Shown here piece after piece: positions 33,725 to 42,636 of a stretch of 64,000 nt of DNA. The translations under genes and the position numbers were made by a program. Within the stretch, counting starts at the first letter, position 1; every line of letters starts with the position of its first letter. The DNA comes from Planctomycetota bacterium (GTDB lineage Bacteria; Planctomycetota; Phycisphaerae; Phycisphaerales; SM1A02): the NCBI GenBank assembly GCA_022574595.1, contig JACZRS010000019.1, positions 1-64,000 of the forward strand. The letters run 5' to 3'. Under the pieces are notes generated by a model that worked only from the letters and a program-made list of their open reading frames with translations, searched no databases and had not been told where the DNA came from.

Positions 33725-34159
33725 TTATGAAAATGGGTATAGATGTATTTTCTCTAATATTGGTCCGATGAATTTATGATAAACAACTATAATTATAACG
33801 ATTTCGGTGCTAGCTAGACAAGTCGCAGTGAATAGCGCGAATCGCTCCAACGGTGAGGATTGTGGTGTCGAAATTGAATTTCTAAGTTCAGAGGACTCCA
33901 TCAAGGCACCGAAACAACATGCAAATGCCATTAATAGCAAAAATAAATAAATGAACCCGCCAATAGTACCCAATATAAAAAAAAGCGGCCACTTAATTAT
34001 GGCGGGCCAATCATTCATAAAGGTAAAAAGCATGTCACCAATCAGTTGAACTAGTCCAGCCAGAGCAATAAGCACATATACGTAGATTGGACTTAAAACA
34101 ACCATAACGATAAAGCTCTTGATGGCTTTCTTTTGTTTTGTGTGACCATCATAGAGCAT
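33725..34159 (-). CDS. Hypothetical membrane protein (144 residues)
   Basis: Three to four hydrophobic segments are clear (SFIVMVVLSPIYVYVLIALA; WPLFFILGTIGGFIYLFLLL; FALFTATCLASTEIVIIIVV). The N-terminus is basic (HTKQKKAIK), consistent with an inner-membrane protein with its start in the cytoplasm. No ribosome binding site is strong. The family is not recognised. Confidence 0.55.
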   Translation of the reverse strand: MLYDGHTKQKKAIKSFIVMVVLSPIYVYVLIALAGLVQLIGDMLFTFMNDWPAIIKWPLFFILGTIGGFIYLFLLLMAFACCFGALMESSELRNSISTPQSSPLERFALFTATCLASTEIVIIIVVYHKFIGPILEKIHLYPFS

Positions 34160-34279
34160 ACTTTCACCGGCCTTTTACTATTTGTTGCTTTCGACCCATA
34201 CCACTACTGGGATTATACCTGATTAAGTGTTAGGATTGCTTTGTAGACCGTCCTCATTTCAAACATGGAGAGCCAGAGA

Positions 34280-35026
34280 ATGACTATATCTAGCATTAAC
34301 TTTACCACAACTAGAGTCACAGTCTATGATTCAGGGAAGCCGCTTGGAACAGCAACAGGCTTTTTCTTTAGACGGCAGGATGGGTGCGAGTTTCTTGTTA
34401 CAAATCGTCACGTCGTGATCGACGAAGAACGTTCATTCAAGCCTGATACTATGCAGCTCAGGCTTCATCAGAACCGGGAATTCTTGGACCAGAACACGAC
34501 TTTGACTCTTAGTCTCTACAATGATTCTGGTAGATCACTGTGGCTTGAGCATTCTGCATACGCAATGACAAAATGTGATGTGATAGCAATACCCATGAGC
34601 CCGGAGGTACTCACTGGCAATAACTACGAGCTATTCAAGAAATCGTCGGTTACAGCTTATACAACCGAACTTACCGATATCCCTGAGGTGAATCCATTTG
34701 GTGATGTCGTTGTTCTGGGATATCCACAAGGCTTTTATGACGACCACAACAATTTGCCTGTCTACCGGAAAGCCATGATTGCTTCGCAGTTTGGGGTGCC
34801 TTTCCAAAATAATCCTTATTTCCTTGTTGACGCCAACCTCCACCAGGGAATGAGTGGGAGCCCCGTCGTTAATTCGCACCACACTCTTTTTAGTGAGTCT
34901 GCAGCGGTAGAGGGGTACAAACTATTTGGCATACACTCAGCACAACACATGATGAACGGTGAACCGTTAGGGTTGAATGTCGTTTGGTATTCATCTCTTA
35001 TCGTAGATATCGTTCAGGGTGATTGA
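34280..35026 (+). CDS. Trypsin-like serine peptidase, apparently cytoplasmic
   Basis: The ATG at 34280 is preferred over one at 34265 because GGAG lies at a suitable distance only from the former. The 248-residue protein has a chymotrypsin-fold triad: H44 (VTNRHVV), D100 (KCDVIAIPM) and S192 (HQGMSGSPVVN). No signal peptide is seen, so it probably acts in the cytoplasm, unlike HtrA. No PDZ domain follows. It resembles stand-alone bacterial trypsin-like peptidases. Its substrate is unknown. The gene stands among dispersed repeats. Confidence 0.82.
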   Translation: MTISSINFTTTRVTVYDSGKPLGTATGFFFRRQDGCEFLVTNRHVVIDEERSFKPDTMQLRLHQNREFLDQNTTLTLSLYNDSGRSLWLEHSAYAMTKCDVIAIPMSPEVLTGNNYELFKKSSVTAYTTELTDIPEVNPFGDVVVLGYPQGFYDDHNNLPVYRKAMIASQFGVPFQNNPYFLVDANLHQGMSGSPVVNSHHTLFSESAAVEGYKLFGIHSAQHMMNGEPLGLNVVWYSSLIVDIVQGD

Positions 35027-35146
35027 ATGCGCTGGCAATCGAGTCGGAATAGGCGTCCTACTAAATTTGGGGAAGAAAAGGGGAGCGGCTACTTTATTAG
35101 ATAGAATAGCTGTATCACTTTGTATTGTCCCGAAGACTAAATTCTT

Positions 35147-35238
35147 CAGTGGCATGGGCGTCTCGCCCGTGCGGGCATTCTTATTGAATACTTATTCCCG
35201 AATCAAGATTATGTACGGGCGAGACGCCCGTACCACTG
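35147..35238. repeat. 92-bp palindromic dispersed element, copy 2
   Basis: It starts CAGTGGCATGGGCGTCTCGC and ends GCGAGACGCCCGTACCACTG, closely matching copy 1 at 33037-33127 in both arms. The AT-rich middle differs. The arms carry two changed bases that restore pairing only in part (CATGG opposite GTACC). Confidence 0.85.
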
Positions 35239-35264
35239 GAGGAAAAAGATATTGCAAAGAGTGT

Positions 35265-35376
35265 TGGGTGCCACCGACAGCGAGTCTTCGAGTCGTCGGT
35301 GTGGTTGGGGGTTTGTCGCGCAATCTGCACGCACGATTCGCTCGCCTCTCGGCTCACTCACTGTGCGTGGCACCCC
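35265..35376. repeat. Palindromic unit bounded by GGGTGCCAC/GTGGCACCC
   Basis: Outer arms are perfect inverses of 9 bp. Inside are two further hairpins, CCACCGAC with GTCGGTGTGG and GCACGATTCG with a GTGC partner. This nested arrangement is typical of dispersed palindromic elements. No second complete copy is seen in this window. Confidence 0.55.
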
Positions 35377-35393
35377 TCATTAATTACTATTAA

Positions 35394-36230
35394 TTATGCA
35401 GCAGTCGATCGGTTGGGGCGGGGTAGGACGCCGTGGGATCTTAGGTAGATCTTTGCTTTGCCGGGTGCGGCTTTTATTTTGCTGCCTACAAATAATGCTG
35501 GTTTCTTGGCTTTTTTGAAAGAGCTACCGAGTAGGGATTTAGTTGTAGAAATCCATTGCTTTAATAATGATGGACTCGATGTTTCCTTGGCAGCTTCCGA
35601 AGGATCGGTGGAATCCAGGGATTCCGGGGGATCGATTTCTTCTAACTTAGATGAGTTTGATATATCGTTAGCTACAAGAAAGTCTGGCTTGAAGGTTTCT
35701 TCAAGCGAGTCTATTTCCTGCTCATCAATAGACATCGCATCAGCAGCAGAATTAAAGTAGCCTGTCCCCTTTGTTTTCCAATTACATGCTGCTCTATATG
35801 AAGTGCAACCGAGCATTAGAGTTGTCATTGCGGTTTGCGCTATTGTCTCAATGTTAAAACCTATGCCGGCTAGTCTTAAGAGGCTTAGTGTGCAGATCGC
35901 AGCCCAGCCAACTAAAACAGCATGGCCGATTCTTCGCTGCTTGTTTGTAACTCGCCAGGGGATGATGGTTAGTGCTGCGGCTGCGCCTATTACCAATGCC
36001 TGGATTGATGCCCAGACTGTGCCTAGGAAGCCGGTATAGCTGAGGCCGATGGATCTAAATATGTCATCGTTGGCTGTGGTTTGGTAAAGGCTGACTGTGC
36101 CGGCAGCACCGCCCCAGCTCATGCTCGCAGCACCTACAAGGCTGATCAATGAATAGGCGACAAAAACCCACGCCCCGCCTATGGCATATTTGTGGTAGGG
36201 CTTTATTCGTTGTACTAATCGATTAAGCAT
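35394..36230 (-). CDS. Hypothetical membrane protein with acidic and basic tail
   Basis: The 278-residue protein has four hydrophobic segments (AIGGAWVFVAYSLISLVGAA; GFLGTVWASIQALVIGAAAA; IGHAVLVGWAAICTLSLLRL; TIAQTAMTTLMLG) up to residue 145. A soluble tail follows: first acidic (SIDEQEIDSLEETFKPD), then Lys-rich (KKAKKPALFVGSKIKAAPGK). GGAG lies upstream of the ATG. A 20-bp dispersed repeat is embedded in frame at the linker, coding for KGTGYF. The family is not recognised. Confidence 0.65.
   Translation of the reverse strand: MLNRLVQRIKPYHKYAIGGAWVFVAYSLISLVGAASMSWGGAAGTVSLYQTTANDDIFRSIGLSYTGFLGTVWASIQALVIGAAAALTIIPWRVTNKQRRIGHAVLVGWAAICTLSLLRLAGIGFNIETIAQTAMTTLMLGCTSYRAACNWKTKGTGYFNSAADAMSIDEQEIDSLEETFKPDFLVANDISNSSKLEEIDPPESLDSTDPSEAAKETSSPSLLKQWISTTKSLLGSSFKKAKKPALFVGSKIKAAPGKAKIYLRSHGVLPRPNRSTAA
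35753..35772. repeat. Dispersed repeat TAAAGTAGCCTGTCCCCTTT inside a membrane protein gene
   Basis: These 20 bp are identical to 44749-44768 inside serA and lie in the same orientation and same reading frame in both (coding KGTGYF on the minus strand). Degenerate relatives are at 35078-35097 and 33636-33678. Confidence 0.85.
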
Positions 36231-36354
36231 GGCAGAGACTCCAAAGGGAAGGGGGCGGAAAGGGGGAGGGGTTCTGTCAGCTTGTTTGGAAGTTGAGGTG
36301 GCGGGTTTCAGGTGGTGTGGGTTAGGGCTGGAATTGTGCAGTTATTGGTGGTAG

Positions 36355-36415
36355 GAACCCCACCCATTGCTATGGGTGGGCGTCGGGGGGAGGGTGGGCG
36401 TCGGGGGGAGGGTTT
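36355..36415. repeat. Hairpin and G-rich tandem repeat upstream region of the membrane protein
   Basis: CCACCCATTGCTATGGGTGG forms a hairpin with loop TGCT-like bases and is followed by GGGCGTCGGGG. A 17-bp unit (GGTGGGCGTCGGGGGGA) is then repeated in tandem. Similar hairpins followed by GGGCGTCGG occur near 58407-58500. Confidence 0.7.
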
Positions 36416-36427
36416 AAATGTGTGGTG

Positions 36428-37547
36428 TTAGGTAGGGGCCTTTTCTCGTTCTGAGCGACGGCGTTTTAGTTCTGCATCAATAAAACCCTCCAGTCGGCCA
36501 TCCATTACTGCTTGGACATTGCCATCTTCAAAGTTTGTGCGGTGATCTTTCACACGATTATCGTAGAAAACATAGCTGCGAATTTGTGTGCCCCAGTCGC
36601 GGCCGACCTTTCCGCCTGTTACTTCGGTCAAATCAGATTCGCGTTTTTCTTCTTCGAGCTGTTCGAGCTTGGCTTTTAGAACATTCATCGCTTGTCGCCG
36701 GTTTTGGATTTGTTCACGATGAGTTGAAGCAACGACCATAATTCCGGTAGGCTTATGAACCAGCCTCACCGCTGATGCGACTTTGTTTACATTCTGCCCG
36801 CCGGGCCCGGATGAGCGCGCAAAGGTTGTAATTTCCAGATCGTTATCATCAATTTCCACGTTTGTGTCTTCAAACTCTGGAATAACATCAACGGTTGCGA
36901 AACTCGTTTGTCGTTTACCTTGAGCGTTGAATGGGCTTACGCGCGCAAGTCGGTGTGTGCCTCGTTCGCAAGACATATACCCATAAGCGAACGGCCCCTT
37001 GACATGATATTCAACTTCGCTAATCCCTGCTTCTGAGCCATGTACACGATTGATCTCTTGAACCTTAAAGCGCGCAGTTTCCCAATAGTACAGATACATG
37101 CGTTCGAGAATGGACGCCCAATCGTCCGCTTCGTTTCCGCCACCACCTGATTGAATATGCACAAAGCATGCGCGGTGATCGTGTTTGCCGGACAGTAGCG
37201 ACTGCGTTTCCACCTTGTCCATTTGGCTGGTTAGGGCAAATAGCTGCTCATCAACTTCAATAAGCAATTCCTGATCGTCTGCTTCCGTTGCTAGTTCATA
37301 TCCAACCTGAGCATCTTCAAACGCAGTCAAGACGTCCTCTAAAGGTTCGGTTTGTGCTTTATAGAGCTGATACTCATTTATGACTTTCTGTGCAGCTGTT
37401 TGGTCGTTCCAAAAATCAGCAGCCCCCATCTGCTCTTGAAGCTCGTTACGTTTTGCTATTTTGGAATCGTAGTCAAAGAGAGTCGCGGATAATTGTGATC
37501 CGCGCCTCGAGGCCGTCCAGGATAGGTTGGTGGGCGTCGTAGTGCAT
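36428..37547 (-). CDS. prfB: Peptide chain release factor 2 with programmed +1 frameshift
   Basis: RF2 ends translation at UGA and UAA. The first frame starts at ATG 37547 ([20 protein letters not shown]) and reaches an in-frame TGA as codon 25 within CTTTGAC (37478-37472). Slipping one base forward at CTT-T reads on as [20 protein letters not shown] to the stop at 36428, 372 residues in all. The anticodon-like SPF motif (ARVSPFNAQ) and GGQ ([12 protein letters not shown]) are present. The slip is the known autoregulatory switch: scarce RF2 favours frameshifting. The usual purine-rich Shine-Dalgarno-like stimulator just before CTT is not evident here (TATCCGCGACTCTCTT). Confidence 0.96.
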
Positions 37548-37778
37548 GGTTTCTATAACTCTCTGCTTTTTTAAGAAGGCTAGGTTCTGTTTAGCTACGG
37601 TTGCATTCAAACTGCTCTAAAGCGGCATTGTATCCCCCATTTTCCCACATGCACCCTCCTGGGCTGTGCATCCTTGCATTACTTGGCATTATCCACCATA
37701 TTGGGTGTTGAGATTTTAGCTAATGCCTGATCGGCTGTGCTGATTGGCCCTTCAGTCTAATCGTCAAAGAGGTTCGAT

Positions 37779-39770
37779 ATGTCAAATAAATCTAAGTGTA
37801 CCTGGCTTTTTACGTTGCTCATTACCTGCTCAGCTGCTCTTGGCCAGGGCGATCCTGACACCATCGACAAAATTATCGATGAAGGAAAAAACAACTCCAA
37901 GGTATGGGATCACCTTACGTATCTTTCAGAGGAAATCGGCGTAAGGCTTACCGGATCGACTAGGAAGATGCAGGCAAACACCTGGATGCGCGACATGTTC
38001 CGAGATTTTGGCCTAAGCAATGTACATCTAGATAAATGGGGTGAGATTGCGGTGCGATTCGATCGTGGGCCAAGCTACGCCAAGATGGTTTCGCCAACTA
38101 CGCGCGATTTTGAATTTACTACGCGAGCCTGGGGTGCAGGTACGGATGGCCCCGTGCGCGGCAAAGTAATTAAGCAACCAGTATCACTTGGCGATATTGA
38201 GGCAATGCAAGGTGAATTAGAAGGTGCGTGGGTTTTAACCAAGCAGCCTGCTCGTAGAAGACGACGGCGTGGTGGTGGGGGTGGTGGAGGCGCTGAGGGC
38301 CGAGGCGATCGTGAAGCTGCCCGTGAACAGCGCCAGCAAATTACACAAGCTTTAAAAGATGCAGGAATTGCTGGCCGCATCTTTGGTGCACGATCTGACC
38401 TTGTTATAACCTCAAGTGTTCGCGGTTGGCGAGATCTTGATTACAACGATCTTCCCAGTGATGTCGAAATCATCATCAGTCGCATTGATTATGATACGAT
38501 GAATAGTCGCATTGCAGATGGTGAAGAAGTTGAATTTGAAGCTGATTTACAGAACAATTTTGCACAAGGGCCGTTCCCGGTTTTTAATACTATTGCGGAA
38601 ATACCCGGCACGGAATGGCCCGAACAGGTTGTAATTGTCTCCGGCCACCTCGATAGTTGGGATGGACCTGGTTCAACGGCAACACAGGATAACGGCACCG
38701 GATCATGTGTAACGCTGGAAGCAGCACGAATTCTCATGGCTGCGGGCGCAAAGCCTAAGCGCACAATACGCTTCATACTATGGGGTGGTGAAGAACAAGG
38801 CTTGCTTGGTTCAAGGGCCTATGTTAAAGCACTTTCCAATGAAGAAAAGGCAAACATCTCAGTAGTACTAGTTGATGATGGTGGAACAAATTACGAAGGT
38901 GGTGTGAGCTGCATCGCTTCACAGGAGCCAATGCTTGCTGCTGCGATCGCGCCGGTACAGGAAGCTTTTCCCGACTTACCTATGGAACTTGATATCAGAG
39001 AGAAGATGTCTCGCTTCGGTGGATCAGATCATGCACCGTTTGTAAAGCAAGGTATACCTGGGTTTTTCTGGATGGAGTCAGGAAGTGGAGGCCGCGAGGG
39101 CAAGAACTATCGATTCATACATCACACACAGCACGACACTTTGCGATATGCAGTACCCGAATACCTCGTGCAATCATCTGTTTGTGCAGCGGTAACGGCT
39201 TACAACCTGGCGTGCGCTGATACGCTTTTGCCTCGTGAAGTCAAAGAGGAAGAATTAGTAGCTGAAGCACAACCTGAGGAACCTTGGGATACCACAATCG
39301 GACCCGTCTCCGGCAAATGGAGCGCACATATGACAAGCGAAAATGCGCCCGATGCTACATTTACATTCACATTAGAAATGAGCACAGATGGTAGAGTGCG
39401 AGGCTCGGTCGATTCTGAATTCGTTGACGGCAAGATTTCCAATACATCATTTGATCCAGCAACCAACAAAATAAAATTCACGCTATCCTCGAATATGGGT
39501 GAGATAGTTTACCAAGCAACAGTTTCCGGTGAAGAAATTACCGGCAAGCTGGGGATTGAAGATGCGTTTAGCAGTGACTTTATTGCCAAGCGCGTAAAGG
39601 AAGAGAATATTGCGGAAGCTTTAGATGCGACAGGAGATTCCGGAGTATCCGAGGTATCTGAGGGCACGACGAACTTGGAGGAGGGTGCTAAAGCAGCAGA
39701 AGCAGAATCAGAAGCAGGCACTGAGACTAAGGAATCAGATAAAAAGAAGAAAGATGATGATGGTCAATGA
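37779..39770 (+). CDS. Secreted M28-family zinc aminopeptidase
   Basis: AAGAGG precedes the ATG. The 663-residue protein has a signal peptide (KCTWLFTLLITCSAALGQ). The M28 zinc-binding order is visible: SGHLDSWDGPG (about 288), DNGTGS, WGGEEQGLLGS, SDHAPF and HTQHDT. This family removes N-terminal amino acids from peptides using two zinc ions. A PA-like insertion domain covers about 115-260. It carries an unusual RRRRRGGGGGGGAEGRGD stretch near residue 165. The C-terminus adds a beta-rich domain (about 510-605) and an acidic Lys/Glu tail. Confidence 0.88.
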   Translation: MSNKSKCTWLFTLLITCSAALGQGDPDTIDKIIDEGKNNSKVWDHLTYLSEEIGVRLTGSTRKMQANTWMRDMFRDFGLSNVHLDKWGEIAVRFDRGPSYAKMVSPTTRDFEFTTRAWGAGTDGPVRGKVIKQPVSLGDIEAMQGELEGAWVLTKQPARRRRRRGGGGGGGAEGRGDREAAREQRQQITQALKDAGIAGRIFGARSDLVITSSVRGWRDLDYNDLPSDVEIIISRIDYDTMNSRIADGEEVEFEADLQNNFAQGPFPVFNTIAEIPGTEWPEQVVIVSGHLDSWDGPGSTATQDNGTGSCVTLEAARILMAAGAKPKRTIRFILWGGEEQGLLGSRAYVKALSNEEKANISVVLVDDGGTNYEGGVSCIASQEPMLAAAIAPVQEAFPDLPMELDIREKMSRFGGSDHAPFVKQGIPGFFWMESGSGGREGKNYRFIHHTQHDTLRYAVPEYLVQSSVCAAVTAYNLACADTLLPREVKEEELVAEAQPEEPWDTTIGPVSGKWSAHMTSENAPDATFTFTLEMSTDGRVRGSVDSEFVDGKISNTSFDPATNKIKFTLSSNMGEIVYQATVSGEEITGKLGIEDAFSSDFIAKRVKEENIAEALDATGDSGVSEVSEGTTNLEEGAKAAEAESEAGTETKESDKKKKDDDGQ

Positions 39771-39820
39771 GATTGAGTAATAATTAATATGCTCTTCCCA
39801 AACTGGGCGGAGGCGAAAGA

Positions 39821-39846
39821 AAAGCCCACCATTAGTGGTGGGCTTT
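39821..39846. terminator. Bidirectional terminator between M28 and FMN reductase genes
   Basis: AAAGCCCACCA and TGGTGGGCTTT pair perfectly around the loop TTAG, followed on the plus strand by ATTTTTATT. The stop codon of the convergent FMN reductase gene (39832-39834) lies in the loop. Confidence 0.85.
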
Positions 39847-40428
39847 ATTTTTATTCAAACTTGCCACGGTTTGGCAGAGCTTCGCACCTATTTGCTCGAT
39901 CGCATCTTGCTGTTTGGGATCCTTAAGTGTGCCATCATCATTAAATGCTTCGTGAGCTTGTGAGATCGCACGCTGATCGGGCAATACTAGCACACCAATA
40001 TTGCTAAGAATGGCGCGCACATGCACTAAGCCGCGTAGGCCTCCAAGCCCACCCGGTGAAGCGCTCATTATCGCAGCGACTTTGCCTTTGAAACATTCTA
40101 GAGGCTGCTCATCAGGTACAGGTCTCGATGCCCAATCTATTGCGTTTTTAAGTGCAGCTGTAATTGAGCTGTTGTACTCCGGACAAGCAATCAGAAACCC
40201 ATCATGCTGCTTTAGTATTGCCTTGAGCTTGATCGCATTATCAGGCAGACCCTCAGCTTTCTCAAAATCCTCATCAAATACAGGCAAGGGATACATCGCT
40301 AAATCAATAACTGTGACATCAGCACCAGCTTTACTAGCACCGTCACCGGCAACCCGCACCAGCCGCTTATTAAACGAGTTTTTTCGTAAAGAACCAGCAA
40401 ACGCAAGTATTCGTGGGTTATTACTCAT
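39832..40428 (-). CDS. NADPH-dependent FMN reductase family protein
   Basis: The 198-residue protein has the flavodoxin-like fold of the NADPH-dependent FMN reductases (chromate/quinone reductase type). ILAFAGSLRKNSFNKRLV is the phosphate-binding loop for FMN. PEYNSSITAALKNAIDWASR and ASPGGLGGLRGLVHVRAIL are the other typical segments. Such enzymes reduce quinones or flavins using NADPH. The gene ends inside the terminator loop shared with the M28 gene. Confidence 0.9.
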   Translation of the reverse strand: MSNNPRILAFAGSLRKNSFNKRLVRVAGDGASKAGADVTVIDLAMYPLPVFDEDFEKAEGLPDNAIKLKAILKQHDGFLIACPEYNSSITAALKNAIDWASRPVPDEQPLECFKGKVAAIMSASPGGLGGLRGLVHVRAILSNIGVLVLPDQRAISQAHEAFNDDGTLKDPKQQDAIEQIGAKLCQTVASLNKNKAHH

Positions 40429-40488
40429 AGAAAATAGTCTCTCTCTGCACAGCAGGGCTGGCTAGGGTATGCTTTACACGTGCAAACA

Positions 40489-41718
40489 ATGGAAGCAATA
40501 AATCGATTATCGCCGCGTGCTAAGAATATCAAACCTTCCGCTACTTTGTCTCTTAGCGCTAAAGTAAAAGCGCTCAACGCAGCTGGGGCGGGTGTTATTG
40601 GCTTCACCGCAGGCGAACCTGACTTTGATACTCCACAGCATATTAAACAAACAGCAATCGATGCGCTCAATGCGGGCAAAACAAAATATATGCCCATTCA
40701 AGGCGATCCCAGCGCTAGAAAAGCCATCGCAGATAAATTGCAACGTGAAAACTCAATTAGTTGCTGCAGTGACGATATCATCATCACCTCCGGTGGCAAG
40801 CAAGCGCTATACCTGGCCCTTCAATGCATTGTTGATCCAAATAGAGGTGATCAAGTTTTAGTACCAACTCCCGCGTGGGTTAGCTATCGTCCAATGATAG
40901 AACTTGCAGGCGGCGAAGTTGTAGAACTGGCCGGCTCAATTGATAATGATTTTAAGATCACAGCTGACCAACTTGAAACAGCAATAACTGATCGGTGCGT
41001 TGGGATAATGCTAAACAGTCCATGCAATCCCACCGGCACAATGTACAGTCAGCATGAACAATGCGATCTAGCTTCGGTATTGGAAAAGCATCCAAAGATC
41101 ACAATCATCAGCGATGAAATATATGAAAAATTAGTCTTTGGCGGAATAGATCATTTCTCAGTAGGCTCAATTGATTCCCTCGCAGAACGAGTTATAACAA
41201 TCAACGGCCTAAGCAAAGCCTATGCAATGACGGGTTGGCGAATTGGTTACGCATGCGCGCCTGGAAATGATTCGCAAATGGCCAAAGCTATGGCGCGCGT
41301 GCAAGGACAACTAAACAGCCACATGACGTCGTTTTGCTATGATGCGATTGCAGAGGCACTTAATAATTCTGCGGAAGATGTAGAGAAAATGTGTCAAGCA
41401 TTTGCCAGTCGAGCCGTATTGATCTACGACCATCTTTGCGCCATGGACGGGTTTATTTGCCCCAAGCCAACCGGTGCCTTTTATGTTTTTCCTGATATTA
41501 GTAAACACTTTGGTCGCAAAACATCTAAAGGAAAGTTGATCGATTCATCAATGTCATTTGCTGAAGAACTATTAGATGAGGCAAAGGTCGCGGTTGTTCC
41601 AGGTGATGATTTCGGTGAGTGTGGCAAAAATCATGTGCGCTTGAGCTTTGCCTGCAATGAAGAGCAGATCAACCAAGGCTGCAAGAGAATTAGAGATTGG
41701 CTTGGAGCTTTGAGTTAG
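40489..41718 (+). CDS. Class I aminotransferase, aspartate aminotransferase-like
   Basis: The ATG at 40489 follows an in-frame GTG three codons upstream; either may be used. The product of about 409 residues has the class Ib aspartate aminotransferase pattern: FTAGEPDFDTPQHIKQTAID, TSGGKQALYLALQ, NSPCNPTG, SDEIYEKLVF and the PLP lysine in NGLSKAYAMTGWRIGYA. RLSFACNEE near the end contains the carboxylate-binding arginine. Substrate is probably aspartate/2-oxoglutarate, but prephenate or other acceptors are possible in this group. Confidence 0.9.
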   Translation: MEAINRLSPRAKNIKPSATLSLSAKVKALNAAGAGVIGFTAGEPDFDTPQHIKQTAIDALNAGKTKYMPIQGDPSARKAIADKLQRENSISCCSDDIIITSGGKQALYLALQCIVDPNRGDQVLVPTPAWVSYRPMIELAGGEVVELAGSIDNDFKITADQLETAITDRCVGIMLNSPCNPTGTMYSQHEQCDLASVLEKHPKITIISDEIYEKLVFGGIDHFSVGSIDSLAERVITINGLSKAYAMTGWRIGYACAPGNDSQMAKAMARVQGQLNSHMTSFCYDAIAEALNNSAEDVEKMCQAFASRAVLIYDHLCAMDGFICPKPTGAFYVFPDISKHFGRKTSKGKLIDSSMSFAEELLDEAKVAVVPGDDFGECGKNHVRLSFACNEEQINQGCKRIRDWLGALS

Positions 41719-41745
41719 ATCAAAATTGCGGAAGTAGAAGCACAA

Positions 41746-42330
41746 TCATTTCTTACGATTATGCCCTGATTTTCTGAATCTGGTTCGCTCACGCATTGTT
41801 TGCGGGTTAACTCTCAAAGCAACGTGTTTGCGATTAGTTCGTTGTTTTATTCTCGATTTTGCTGAATATAATCGGCTGTTAGAACGGACTCGAGCTTTTG
41901 TACCAACATTACGAGCTTTGTAGAAGACTGGTCTGCGTTTGTTGCTGCCTGAGCGTTTGCTTTGAGATTTACTAGCCTTAGTAATTTTAGTTGAAGTGCC
42001 AATTGGCAAAGCCCCAAGACTTGTTTGCATTACACCGGCTTTCTTGGCAAGCTCAGCTGCTGATGCTATTTCAGCGTATGGATTTAGCCTTACTCGACTA
42101 GCGCTACTTCGCGGAGTAATGCTAAATCTTGAATTTGCAACTCGTGGCCTTATTGATCTACTCGAATTGCCGAGAAAATCGTTGTAGATCTCTACAGTAG
42201 TTCGAGTGTCATATTCTTTAGGAGCGGTTTTGTTGGAGTTTTCATGCTGATTAGATAAAGGTATCGCATACCCTCCACCGATTCCAACGCCAAGCACACC
42301 AACCGCTAAGCCGATTCTTAATGCCAACAT
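41746..42330 (-). CDS. Secreted, strongly basic protein with DTRTT motif (paralogue 1)
   Basis: The 194-residue product has a signal peptide-like N-terminus (LRIGLAVGVLGVGIGGGYAI), then DTRTTVEIYNDFLG at residues 41-54. The remainder is rich in Ser, Arg and Lys; the last 70 residues are dominated by Arg and Lys (SKSQSKRSGSNKRRPVFYKA; RERTRFRKSGHNRKK). The upstream gene encodes a paralogue with the same motif at the same position. The tail could bind polyanions such as DNA, polysaccharide or peptidoglycan. No known family is recognised. Confidence 0.65.
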   Translation of the reverse strand: MLALRIGLAVGVLGVGIGGGYAIPLSNQHENSNKTAPKEYDTRTTVEIYNDFLGNSSRSIRPRVANSRFSITPRSSASRVRLNPYAEIASAAELAKKAGVMQTSLGALPIGTSTKITKASKSQSKRSGSNKRRPVFYKARNVGTKARVRSNSRLYSAKSRIKQRTNRKHVALRVNPQTMRERTRFRKSGHNRKK

Positions 42331-42636
42331 AATTGCCCCCGGAACTTACCTGGATTTGGCCTGGATTTGGCCTGGATATAGAGCCTAGAGAATCGTCGGC
42401 ATGAGTTGGCCCCGGCTTCTCGATAATCTCTCAGAGATCACTGATGCCTGTCAAGGCTCCCCAGTCATACCAATTGCAGAAGCTCATCACTGAAAGTTGC
42501 CCGCACAGACAGAAAAGTTGCCCCAATTTAAGGCCGAGAATAAGTGCGTACTCAGCCTGGTAGCACAGTTAAAAAACGCAGCAATTTGATCATTGCTACG
42601 TTTTCTGTTGTCAACAGAGTTGGTTTTATTTATTTG
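42331..42636. other. Intergenic region between the two basic-protein genes
   Basis: A short tandem repeat CCTGGATTTGG (42349-42359, 42360-42370 and a partial third unit) lies just upstream of the 41746-42330 gene. No promoter is certain and no gene is seen in the rest of this 306-bp stretch. Confidence 0.5.

Larger units (their letters stand above)
35027..35393. other. Repeat-filled intergenic region
   Basis: A frame is open over most of this region but it runs through two palindromic elements and has no homology-like composition, so it is not called. The region contains a degenerate copy of the AAAGGGGACAGGCTACTTTA repeat (35078-35097), the second 92-bp palindromic element, and a third palindromic unit (about 35265-35376) bounded by GGGTGCCAC and GTGGCACCC. 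Confidence 0.7.

Noticed and set aside
35019-35393. Open frame of 124 codons
   Set aside because: It runs through two palindromic repeat elements, has no ribosome binding site and no protein-like pattern.
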